From NCBI GenBank assembly GCA_007694005.1, contig RECN01000083.1, positions 1-52,690 on the forward strand: 52,690 bases of DNA, in the 5' to 3' direction. Below the pieces are notes generated by a model. It saw only the letters and a program-made list of their open reading frames with translations, was not told the DNA's origin and did no database searches. This document shows, piece after piece, positions 16,685 to 24,256 of the stretch. Source of the stretch: Spirochaetaceae bacterium (GTDB lineage: Bacteria; Spirochaetota; Spirochaetia; DSM-27196; SKKC01). The translations under genes and the position numbers were made by a program. Within the stretch, counting starts at the first letter, position 1; every line of letters begins with the position of its first letter.

Positions 16685-17575
16685 TCAGTCGGTATCGATG
16701 AACCGACGCCTGGTCTTGCTCGTCACCCTGTCGACAGGAACGAGAATCGCTGCTTCGAGGGTATCACCAAAGTCTGCGTCCATAGCAATATCGAAGGCCT
16801 GCAGTCCGGGGCAGGCTTTTATATAGGAAACAAGGATGGGCGGTATCTGCCAGCCCTCGCGGGATGCACACGCGACAAGCGAGTCAAAGGTCCCGGTGCA
16901 TTGCACATCGTCCGGACCAGGCGGCTCCAGTGCGACGAGACAGCCGGCGCGTGCGCTCAGCCCTCGAGCACCTTCGCCGTGGTGGCGACGAAGATAATGC
17001 CACAGGACCCGGACGGCACGTTCCGGAAGAGACCCGTAGAAGGTCACGTTACCGAAGAACGCATCTATCTCGGGCCATGTCCGAACCAGCGCACCAAGAC
17101 CTGACCACACGGAGAACAGACCCTGTATTGCGCGCCGGGCGTTCCTGTTCACAACCGATCGTCCGAGTTCGACTACAGTCGGCAGCTGCGTAGCGATGAA
17201 GTCCGGAGCGAAGTCAAAGAGACAGGCAGTCCTGAGCGTCCGACACGAAAGCTCGTGTGTCTCGAGCATTCTGCCGCAGTGCATGGCACGGTACATGGCT
17301 ACGAGTTCTCCGGACTCGCGATCAAAGGAGACGATCTGTGCGTAGCGCGGGGCTTCGGTATCGTGACGGTCAAGATCGAGTGCCTGGTTTCGCCCTGCGC
17401 CCTCCCGACGGTACTCGGTCTCGCGTATACGCCCGATCTCCCGCAACACACCAGGGCAGTCGGGACCGTCAAACATATGTACTTCAAGATCGTGAAACCC
17501 GGTGAGCCGCGTTTCACCGGTCAGTTCAGATCTCAGTACATCCGGTTCAACAGGATCGATTATCCTAGTCTTCAT
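16685..17575 (-). CDS. OlsB/GlsB-like GNAT N-acyltransferase
   Basis: A 296-residue protein of the Acetyltransf_5 type (PF13444), the family of ornithine-lipid OlsB and Bacteroides glycine-lipid GlsB, which N-acylate an amino acid with a 3-hydroxy fatty acyl-ACP. Visible hallmarks: an early R-E-T-E-Y-R-R-E-G-A-G segment, a strand with S-F-D-R-E-S-G-E-L-V-A-M-Y-R, and V-E-L-G-R-S-V-V-N (the E-x-G-R-S motif). The start overlaps the upstream acyltransferase fusion stop by 11 bases, so the two are co-translated; that pairing (N-acyltransferase with O-acyltransferase) is what aminolipid synthesis needs. The amino-acid substrate cannot be told from the sequence. Confidence 0.78.
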   Translation of the reverse strand: MKTRIIDPVEPDVLRSELTGETRLTGFHDLEVHMFDGPDCPGVLREIGRIRETEYRREGAGRNQALDLDRHDTEAPRYAQIVSFDRESGELVAMYRAMHCGRMLETHELSCRTLRTACLFDFAPDFIATQLPTVVELGRSVVNRNARRAIQGLFSVWSGLGALVRTWPEIDAFFGNVTFYGSLPERAVRVLWHYLRRHHGEGARGLSARAGCLVALEPPGPDDVQCTGTFDSLVACASREGWQIPPILVSYIKACPGLQAFDIAMDADFGDTLEAAILVPVDRVTSKTRRRFIDTD

Positions 17576-19169
17576 ACGTCACTCCTCCCTGCCTCCGCAG
17601 GGACTCGACAAGCGCCTGCAGCGCCAAGGCCCTTCGGCTGTCGGCCCTCAGGTGCAGGTCTGCGGACCCTGCGTCATCGGTGCCAGGATCAACCGGACGG
17701 TTGAAAATGACTCTGACTTCGCTACCCCGCCGTCTGAACAGCTCACGTGCGAGCAGAAACATCTCCAGATTCAGGTCGATGGAAAGTGCGTGCCGGATCG
17801 CATAGATCGTGTTGAACTGACGCGAGTTCTCCCCCGATACCCATGCGGGAACGATACGGCGGTCGTGTCGGCGGGCGTGCGTGACAAAGGACTTCGCCCA
17901 GGGAAAATCACGAAGAACGCCTGCTTTCTTCCTCGCTGTTCGACCTGCGGGAAAAATCAGAACGGGTCGGTCTCCTGCGTAGAGTTCGGCATAACGGGTC
18001 GCTACTGCCGCGTTACCGCGATACCGGTCAACCGGAACGACCAGGGGCGCCAGCGAGGGTACGCGGGCGAGCAGATCGTTCGCCGGTACCGCCACGTCGC
18101 CGTGCGCGAGCAAGATCTCGCGCATGAGTACGAGGCCTTCAATTCCGCCGGTGGGATGATTCGCCGCAACCACCGGGCGCGCCATGTCCGACAGAAACCT
18201 GCGCCCCTGAACCACCGTTGAGATTTCGAGATAATCGAGTGCCCGTTCGCAGAACTCGAGCGGCGTGAGGTCTGACGCCATCCGTACGAGGCGGTTTATG
18301 CGTTTCTCAAGAAGCACGAGACGAAGGAGCGAAAAGACCGGGCGAGGAAGCTTCGCCGCGACCGAGGGAGCCCGTTCGCAGAACGCCTGCGCGACGTTCA
18401 GAGGTCGGGTCGGTCGCAATCCCGCATCTGTGAATCGATCGAACGACGGTGCTTCCTTTGCCCGGCACGGCGGCCCGTCAAAGTACCCCATAAAAACAGC
18501 CCCGTCTTCCCGGGAAAGTACTCGCGTGCAACTCACCGTCCCCGCGTCGGATCTGGACATGCAAACACCACGAGCTGGTTGCTGCCGGTCGGTCAGGGTA
18601 TGGAACTTCCAGAGCTGCCGCGACGTTGCACGGGTTCCGTCCCTCGTCAGCCTCCGGAACGCATCCTGCCTCCACTCGCGAACCCGCGCGGGCAGATAAC
18701 TCGAGGTCGTGACCGGCGGCTGTACCCCTTCTCTGGTCGTGAGCTTGTTCCCGTTCCAGTGAAACGAAACAGCCTCGCAAACGCTGCGGCCGGAGTTCCA
18801 GTACAGCCCTACGATCATGAACGGAGGATAGCGCTGCAGGGGACAGGATTCGATGATGCGCCCGGTGTGTTCCGGCGATCGGGAAGCCTGCACGAGCCGC
18901 ACAAGCTCACCACGACTCCGTGCTTCGTCAGGTGCGACCGTCACGGTATCGGCTTCATAGGTATTCAGCAGACAATGAGTCACACCATACTGATTGACAC
19001 CTATCCATGAGCCGCCCCGATCACGATCCGTCGGTGCGGCGTATCGCACGCCGTCGGTGGTCGCAAGCTCCGGAGGCCTCGCCGGTTTGCGCGTACGAAG
19101 TTCATCGCGGTTAAAGAACAGCTCGTACTCCGCTCGCTCAGGACTGCTCGTCCAGCTCAGAGTGCACAT
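17565..19169 (-). CDS. Fusion: NRDE/TANGO2 domain plus PlsC/OlsA-like acyltransferase
   Basis: A 534-residue two-domain protein. Residues 1-250 are an NRDE (TANGO2) domain: M-C-T-L-S-W with Cys2 in the place of a possible N-terminal nucleophile, N20-R-D-E23 and G-G-S-W-I-G-V-N. Residues 270-534 are a lysophospholipid acyltransferase of the hemolysin-like/OlsA group with N337-H-P-T-G-G-I-E-G (catalytic His338 region, with H-P instead of the classical HxxxxD spacing) and F-P-A-G-R-T-A-R-K-K for substrate binding. The acyltransferase should add the second acyl chain to the lyso-lipid made by the GNAT enzyme encoded next. I do not know the function of NRDE domains; the fusion is the odd point. 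One continuous frame with no stop between domains. Confidence 0.82.
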   Translation of the reverse strand: MCTLSWTSSPERAEYELFFNRDELRTRKPARPPELATTDGVRYAAPTDRDRGGSWIGVNQYGVTHCLLNTYEADTVTVAPDEARSRGELVRLVQASRSPEHTGRIIESCPLQRYPPFMIVGLYWNSGRSVCEAVSFHWNGNKLTTREGVQPPVTTSSYLPARVREWRQDAFRRLTRDGTRATSRQLWKFHTLTDRQQPARGVCMSRSDAGTVSCTRVLSREDGAVFMGYFDGPPCRAKEAPSFDRFTDAGLRPTRPLNVAQAFCERAPSVAAKLPRPVFSLLRLVLLEKRINRLVRMASDLTPLEFCERALDYLEISTVVQGRRFLSDMARPVVAANHPTGGIEGLVLMREILLAHGDVAVPANDLLARVPSLAPLVVPVDRYRGNAAVATRYAELYAGDRPVLIFPAGRTARKKAGVLRDFPWAKSFVTHARRHDRRIVPAWVSGENSRQFNTIYAIRHALSIDLNLEMFLLARELFRRRGSEVRVIFNRPVDPGTDDAGSADLHLRADSRRALALQALVESLRRQGGVTYED

Positions 19170-19196
19170 AGGCAGCTGGTACCGATGCGCGCCATC

Positions 19197-19706
19197 CTAT
19201 CGGCTCGCCGCTTCGTATCGCAGGGTCGAGAAGGCAACGCCAAAATCATCCGGCACGGGTATATCAAGATATCGGAGAATAAACGAAATGAGCGCCATAT
19301 GATGTACGGTATGCGAAGAGAGAAACTGCAGTTCGCGTTCGAAGCCTGTCGCTATAAGTCCCTCACCGGCATCCCAGACGTTCCGCACCACAATCTCCGA
19401 CCGCTGGAAACCGGTATTCTGCAGGACCTGTATCATCTGCTCGCAGACGTCGGCCGCGACAGCAGGATCGGTTTCGACCCGTGTGTCCCGGCGACGTGCC
19501 TCATAGTCGACGACCTCGCCCTCAGACGCGAGCAGCGCAGCATAATGATCGAGGATGTGTCTGACGTGTTTACCGATTCCCCCGCGCGAAAACGGGCCCT
19601 CGGCGCGCTCATAGTCGGTTCGTGTTATAGCACCTAAGAGCGCCTGCAGCTGCCGAAGCAGAATCGCGTTCTCTTCTCTCAAAGCCTGGGTACAGGAAGC
19701 ATTCAT
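19197..19706 (-). CDS. DinB-fold protein
   Basis: A protein of about 169 residues with the DinB/YfiT four-helix bundle pattern: G-K-H-V-R-H-I-L-D-H-Y (first metal His) and S-S-H-T-V-H-H-M-A-L-I (the paired histidines near the C-terminus). Such proteins bind a divalent metal and include thiol-dependent S-transferases, but most are uncharacterised. It starts at ATG 19706 (a GTG two codons earlier is also open) and ends 27 bases before the NRDE fusion, so it is likely the first gene of that operon. No ribosome-binding site is obvious. Confidence 0.75.
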   Translation of the reverse strand: MNASCTQALREENAILLRQLQALLGAITRTDYERAEGPFSRGGIGKHVRHILDHYAALLASEGEVVDYEARRRDTRVETDPAVAADVCEQMIQVLQNTGFQRSEIVVRNVWDAGEGLIATGFERELQFLSSHTVHHMALISFILRYLDIPVPDDFGVAFSTLRYEAASR

Positions 19707-19783
19707 GAACACAGATTAGCACTCAATCCGGGCTAACACAAGACTTTTTGTAGATACATGTGTATGAAAAGGGCTTTGAACAG

Positions 19784-21076
19784 ATGACAAAACCTCGTGT
19801 AGTCGTATACCGTCACATAATGGAACACGCATCAGACGATACGATTCACGGCAGCAAAAGCCGAATACTCGAGGGGCGCACCGTCATTCTGGGGCTTACC
19901 GGGAGTGTGGCGGTCATGCGGTCGCTTGAAATCGCCCGGGAGCTCATGCGGCACGGAGCGTCCGTCCTGCCGGTCATGAGCCGCGCTGCCTGTGAGTTTA
20001 TCGGTCCAAAGCTGGTACATTGGGCGACCGGAAATGCACCGGTGGTCGAACTCAGCGGGGCAAACGAGCACGTGGCTCTGGTGGGTAACAGTAGCTCACG
20101 GGCTGATCTGCTCCTGATCGCACCCTGCACCGCCAATACAATCGGCAAGATCGCCACCGGTATCGACGATACGGTACCGACGACATTTGCGACGACAGCT
20201 CTCGGCCAGGGCATCCCTATACTGCTCGCCCCGGCCATGCACGAACCCATGTACCATAACCCGGCGGTCCTTCGAAACCTGGAGATTGCCCGTGAGTTCG
20301 GTATCGGGATCATCGAAGCCCCGGTCATCGAGGGGAAAGCTAAAATGGCTGACACACAGTACGTCGTCGATGCGTGTATCCGGGGGATTGCGGGCCGGGA
20401 TTCGTCGCTCGCGGGACGGTCGGTGCTGATTACTGCCGGACGAACGGTCGAGTACCTCGACCCCATACGGGTCATCACAAACAACTCCAGCGGGAAAATG
20501 GGCGTGGCACTCGCCCGGGCAGCCTACCATGCCGGGGCAGACGTGACTCTCGTCTACGCGAAAGGCACAGTCGAGCCACCTCAGGGAGTTCGCGTCATCC
20601 GGGTGGAGAGCGCCGAAGAAATGATGGAAGAGGTTCTGTTGCGGACGAAGCCGGACCGTAACGACCCCGACATACTGATCGCCGCCGCGGCGGTCGGAGA
20701 CTGGAAAGCTCGCACGCCGGCTGATCACAAAACGCCGACACACGGGGCGAGTTCGCTTCAGCTGGATCTGATTCCTACGCCGAAAATAATTGATGCGGTG
20801 CGCACACAGAACACAAGCATCAAGATAGTTGCGTTTCGTGCTCAGCACAGGCTGAGTCGCGACGATCTGACAGCGGACGCCAGAGCCCGCATGCTTCGGG
20901 CAGGCGCCGATATGATTGCCGTGAACGACGTCTCGATACAGGGCGCCGGTTTCGAAACCGACACGAATCAGATGATCATTCTGCTGCCGGATAACACCGA
21001 AATCGAGGTGCCTATGGCTTCAAAAATTTCGGTAGCTACGCGAATCATAGAGGCGGCAGCCGCGCACCTGCTTTGA
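19784..21076 (+). CDS. coaBC: Archaeal-type CoaBC (phosphopantothenoylcysteine decarboxylase/synthase)
   Basis: About 430 residues, both CoaA-biosynthesis steps in one protein: an N-terminal flavoprotein (T-G-S-V-A-V, P-A-M-H-E-P-M-Y for the P-x-M-x-x-x-M motif) and a C-terminal synthase (T-A-G-R-T-V-E-Y-L-D-P-I-R-V-I, N-N-S-S-G-K-M-G, A-A-A-V-G-D-W). It makes 4'-phosphopantetheine from phosphopantothenate and cysteine. The N-terminal extension H-A-S-D-D-T-I-H-G-S-K-S, the T-G-N-A-P-V-V-E-L-S-G segment and the E-G-K-A-K loop are as I remember them from archaeal enzymes, not from E. coli Dfp. Start: ATG 19784 with AAGGG 10 bases upstream; GTG 19760 and ATG 19820 are alternatives. Confidence 0.87.
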   Translation: MTKPRVVVYRHIMEHASDDTIHGSKSRILEGRTVILGLTGSVAVMRSLEIARELMRHGASVLPVMSRAACEFIGPKLVHWATGNAPVVELSGANEHVALVGNSSSRADLLLIAPCTANTIGKIATGIDDTVPTTFATTALGQGIPILLAPAMHEPMYHNPAVLRNLEIAREFGIGIIEAPVIEGKAKMADTQYVVDACIRGIAGRDSSLAGRSVLITAGRTVEYLDPIRVITNNSSGKMGVALARAAYHAGADVTLVYAKGTVEPPQGVRVIRVESAEEMMEEVLLRTKPDRNDPDILIAAAAVGDWKARTPADHKTPTHGASSLQLDLIPTPKIIDAVRTQNTSIKIVAFRAQHRLSRDDLTADARARMLRAGADMIAVNDVSIQGAGFETDTNQMIILLPDNTEIEVPMASKISVATRIIEAAAAHLL

Positions 21077-21078
21077 TT

Positions 21079-21098
21079 CCCTGCGCATGCGCTCAGGG
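21079..21098. repeat. Short hairpin at the CoaBC/DUF547 convergent junction
   Basis: CCCTG (21079-21083) pairs with CAGGG (21094-21098) around a self-complementary GCGCATGCGC (21083-21092). It spans the stop of the minus-strand gene and is placed to stop both transcripts, but neither strand has a T-run, so it is at most a weak bidirectional terminator. Confidence 0.3.
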
Positions 21099-21971
21099 CT
21101 CGTTCAAGGACCAGTCATAGGCATACCGCACTCTCCCCCGGTACCCGCCTTCGGCAAACGATCGAAGATTTCGCGCAAGCTCACCTTCGGCGTACTCGAG
21201 CAGGTGATCGACAATCACCTCCATGCTGTCGTCCCAGTCCTCCGAGTACCAGTTGAAGATCTCTGAAAGATGAAGCCGCGACCCTTCGAAGCGTGCCCCT
21301 CTGGGATGGTTGATATAGTCGCGCGCGGCATCGTCGAAAACTCGTCGATAGTTCTCGCCCGTAAAGGGCTCGGGGTGAAGGTTCGGACAGCCAATACTCG
21401 CGCAGTTGACCGCGTAGTGTATGCGGGGGTCCTGCCAGATCGGTCGGATGATCCTGTGCTCAATGTCGTTCAGCGAAAGATCCTCGCCCTCGACGCGAAC
21501 CAGCGACGCATCCCAGGGATGGCGATTGAACACCGGACCGGAAATATTTATGTCCCGGATGCTGTCCACCGGATAGTGCACAAGTATGAGTTCAACGGTA
21601 AGCGCGTTGTACAGATTCAGCCAGTACGCCATCTGTTCGTCCCTGTTGAGCTCCGACACGGGAACATTCGACAAACGTTCAATGTAGTTCTGCAGCGCGC
21701 GCCTGTCGGCAGCAGACACCTCAGCGTATCTGACCAGGTTCACCCCCGAGGAGGTACCGGTAACGAGATAGCGGTCAAGAAAAGCCCCCCACTCACTATG
21801 ATCGATAACCGTACTGCTGGCGCTGTCGTGCGCTTCCCATCTCGGCCATAACTCCGCCTGAGGAGCTGCAGTCAGTAGCGGGGCTGCGGCGAGGCCGAGT
21901 ACGATGACCGCGCACAGTCCGGGGAAAAGGCGCCTGAGTCTCAAAGATACCGTATTGTGTTTTCGTTTCAT
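21093..21971 (-). CDS. Secreted DUF547 protein
   Basis: About 292 residues with a positively charged start and hydrophobic leader (L-C-A-V-I-V-L-G-L-A-A-A-P-L-L-T-A-A), so exported. The body matches DUF547 (PF04784): Q-M-A-Y-W-L-N-L-Y-N-A-L-T-V, I-H-Y-A-V-N-C-A-S-I-G-C-P-N-L and F-N-W-Y-S-E-D-W. The conserved Asn-Ala and Cys-x-Ser-x-x-Cys parts make an enzyme plausible (the fold resembles papain-like/transglutaminase proteins), but no activity is established that I know of. ATG 21971 has GGGAGA six bases upstream and is clearly better than the open frame above it. Divergent from the MerA-like gene, sharing its promoter region. Confidence 0.85.
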   Translation of the reverse strand: MKRKHNTVSLRLRRLFPGLCAVIVLGLAAAPLLTAAPQAELWPRWEAHDSASSTVIDHSEWGAFLDRYLVTGTSSGVNLVRYAEVSAADRRALQNYIERLSNVPVSELNRDEQMAYWLNLYNALTVELILVHYPVDSIRDINISGPVFNRHPWDASLVRVEGEDLSLNDIEHRIIRPIWQDPRIHYAVNCASIGCPNLHPEPFTGENYRRVFDDAARDYINHPRGARFEGSRLHLSEIFNWYSEDWDDSMEVIVDHLLEYAEGELARNLRSFAEGGYRGRVRYAYDWSLNEP

Positions 21972-21997
21972 GTGTACTCTCCCATTCAATGCTGTAC

Positions 21998-22050
21998 TTG
22001 ATTCGCAGGTGTATATGTGATATCTTAGCACTTGTATATACAAAAATCAA
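21998..22050. promoter_or_regulatory. Face-to-face divergent promoters with shared 12-bp palindrome
   Basis: Plus strand: TTGATT (21998-22003), 17-base spacer ending TGA, then TATCTT (22021-22026), an extended -10; it serves the flavoprotein operon, transcript start near 22033. Minus strand: TTGATT (complement of 22045-22050), 17-base spacer, TAAGAT (22027-22022), serving DUF547. The two -10 boxes overlap, so the promoters compete. The perfect palindrome TTGTATATACAA (22032-22043) lies at the plus transcript start and inside the minus spacer, so a protein bound there could block both. Confidence 0.6.
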
Positions 22051-22073
22051 TGTTTTTCTGTCAGGAGATGCGT

Positions 22074-23540
22074 GTGAAACAGACTCACGATCTGATAGTT
22101 ATCGGTGGAGGTTCCGGAGGACTGTCCGTCGCGTCGGGCTGCGCACAGCTCGGCATGAAGGTAGCGCTCGTGGAACGCGAACATATGGGCGGGGACTGCC
22201 TGCATTACGGATGCGTACCGAGTAAGGCTCTTCTGCATGCGTCGAGCACCTACTATGGTGCACGGCGATCCGAAGGATTTACCGCCAGCGCGGTTACGCA
22301 GCCGCCTGCAGACATACAGAAGGTCAACGACTATATAGCCTCCGTTGTGCAGTCCATAGCCCATCACGATTCACCGGAACGATTCGAATCGCTCGGTGCC
22401 GATGTGATCCTCGGCCCGGCCCGTTTCGTGTCGGCCCACGAAGTAAGCGTCAACGGCACCGTTCTATCCGCACCGAAGATTGTGATCTCGACCGGTAGCC
22501 GGGCGGCGATACCACCGATTCCCGGGATCGAAGGCACACCGTATCTGACCAACCGCGACGTATTCTCCCTGTCGAAGCTTCCGGAAACCATGATCGTTCT
22601 CGGCGGAGGGCCCATCGGTATAGAGCTCGGCCAGGCCTTTTCGCATCTCGGCGTGCAGGTTCACGTGGTGGAAATGGCTCCACGCATCCTGCCCCGCGAC
22701 GACGAGGACATGGCCCGCATTATTGCAACCCGACTCGAAAAAGGGGGTATTGCACTGCACACCGGCACGGTGGTGAAGTCGGTTGCTTACTCCGATCAGA
22801 CCGGCTTCACCGTCACGGTCGAACACGACGGACAGAGCAGCGAACTTCGGGGCGATTCGCTACTTGTCGCCGCTGGACGCAGAGCCAACACAGAAGACTT
22901 GAATCTGGAAGCAGCAGGTCTCTCGGGTGGTCGTGGTGGGTTTATACAGGTTGATAAAAAACTGAGAACTACCCGAAAGCACATCTACGCGATTGGCGAC
23001 GTCAACGGCCAGTTTCCCTTCACGCACGTCGCCGGCGCCGAAGCTGCGGTTGTCGTCCGCCGCGTCGCCTTACACGCCGGTGGAAGCATGGACTACAGAA
23101 CCGTGCCCTGGGTTACCTACACTGACCCTGAACTCGCGTCAGCAGGTCATACCGAGGCTTCAGCACAGGCAGACGGAATCCCCTACTCGGTTATACGGCA
23201 GCCATTCGACAGTGTTGACCGGGCTCAGGCCGAGGATGCGGCGGATGGACTCATGAAAGTCATACTCGACCGAAAGGACCGGGTTATCGGGGTACAGATT
23301 GCTGCTCCCGGTGCAGGTGAACTCCTTGGCCCCGGCCTGCGCGCCGTTAGAAACCGAGCCAGGTTCTCGTCCCTGCGATCAGGAATGACGCCCTACCCGA
23401 CTCTCAGCGAGGTCTACCCGCGAGCAGTCTCATCGGTCCTTGCACCACGCCTGTTCAACAACAGGGTCCGTCGTGTGCTGCGAACCCTGTTCCGGTACAG
23501 AGGGCGAGGACCTCGACAAGCTGGAGGATCAAAGGAATGA
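22074..23540 (+). CDS. MerA-like FAD-dependent disulfide oxidoreductase
   Basis: About 488 residues of the pyridine-nucleotide disulfide oxidoreductase family. N-terminal FAD motif I-V-I-G-G-G-S-G-G, redox-active C-L-H-Y-G-C-V-P-S-K, NAD(P) motif L-G-G-G-P-I-G-I-E-L, second FAD motif A-I-G-D-V-N-G and dimer-interface Y-P-T-L-S-E. It lacks both the N-terminal heavy-metal domain and the C-terminal Cys-Cys of genuine mercuric reductase, so a role in Hg detoxification is unlikely; in this subgroup the substrate is unknown. I prefer the GTG at 22074: AGGAG ends 6 bases before it, whereas the ATG at 22068 directly abuts the AGGAG. Its stop overlaps the next gene's ATG. Confidence 0.85.
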   Translation: MKQTHDLIVIGGGSGGLSVASGCAQLGMKVALVEREHMGGDCLHYGCVPSKALLHASSTYYGARRSEGFTASAVTQPPADIQKVNDYIASVVQSIAHHDSPERFESLGADVILGPARFVSAHEVSVNGTVLSAPKIVISTGSRAAIPPIPGIEGTPYLTNRDVFSLSKLPETMIVLGGGPIGIELGQAFSHLGVQVHVVEMAPRILPRDDEDMARIIATRLEKGGIALHTGTVVKSVAYSDQTGFTVTVEHDGQSSELRGDSLLVAAGRRANTEDLNLEAAGLSGGRGGFIQVDKKLRTTRKHIYAIGDVNGQFPFTHVAGAEAAVVVRRVALHAGGSMDYRTVPWVTYTDPELASAGHTEASAQADGIPYSVIRQPFDSVDRAQAEDAADGLMKVILDRKDRVIGVQIAAPGAGELLGPGLRAVRNRARFSSLRSGMTPYPTLSEVYPRAVSSVLAPRLFNNRVRRVLRTLFRYRGRGPRQAGGSKE

Positions 23541-24241
23541 AACGGCCCGCACATCTGGTAAAAACGCTTGTCGCTCTGGCCATCCTCGCAGGTATCATTG
23601 CTACCGCAGTTATCTTTGATGCAGCGACACATCTTCGAGACGCGCTGAACTGGATCGACTCTATCGGCTTCTGGGGTCCGTTCGTCTATGCCGCGCTCTA
23701 TGTTCTGATTTGCGTCCTTCTGATTCCCGGATCAATTCTAACCCTGGGAGCTGGCGCAGTCTTCGGCGTGTTCCGCGGTACCCTGTACACGTCGATCGCA
23801 GCGACGCTCGGTGCGACCGTTGCCTTCATTCTCGGTCGGACGCTACTACGAGACTGGGTCGCGCGCACAGTAGAGAAACGCCCCGCGCTGAAGGCGGTGG
23901 ATCGGGCTGTCGGGAAGGAAGGCGGGCGGGTCGTGTTTCTGCTCCGGCTTTCGCCGCTCGTTCCCTTCAGTATCTCGAACTACGTATACGGACTCACGAA
24001 GGTGCGTCTGGGACCCTACGTTCTGGCTTCGTTGACCGGCATGCTTCCTGGGGTCTTCGTGTACACGTACATCGGCAGCCTCGCACGGCGAATCGCGGAA
24101 CTGGGAGCGACCGACACGGCTACCTCCCCGCTTGAGTGGTCGCTGTATGTACTCGGGCTGCTTGCCACCGTGTACGCAACCTACAGAATCACGATCGTCG
24201 CGCGGCGTGCGCTGCAGGATTCAGTCGACGAGCAGCTGTAA
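23537..24241 (+). CDS. TVP38/TMEM64 (SNARE-associated) family membrane protein
   Basis: A 234-residue inner-membrane protein with about six hydrophobic segments and the family pattern L-I-P-G-S-I-L-T-L-G-A-G-A-V-F-G (first re-entrant loop) and R-L-S-P-L-V-P-F-S-I-S-N-Y (second). DedA/VTT proteins are linked to lipid scrambling and envelope stability. It overlaps the MerA-like gene by four bases (ATGA), and that pairing of a MerA-like flavoprotein with a TVP38 protein recurs in many bacteria, which suggests a functional link. Confidence 0.88.
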   Translation: MKRPAHLVKTLVALAILAGIIATAVIFDAATHLRDALNWIDSIGFWGPFVYAALYVLICVLLIPGSILTLGAGAVFGVFRGTLYTSIAATLGATVAFILGRTLLRDWVARTVEKRPALKAVDRAVGKEGGRVVFLLRLSPLVPFSISNYVYGLTKVRLGPYVLASLTGMLPGVFVYTYIGSLARRIAELGATDTATSPLEWSLYVLGLLATVYATYRITIVARRALQDSVDEQL

Positions 24242-24256
24242 ACAGGGACGGACGAC

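Noticed and set aside
22074-23540. Calling the flavoprotein a mercuric reductase
   Set aside because: No metal-binding N-terminal domain, no C-terminal cysteine pair, and no merR, merT or merP nearby.
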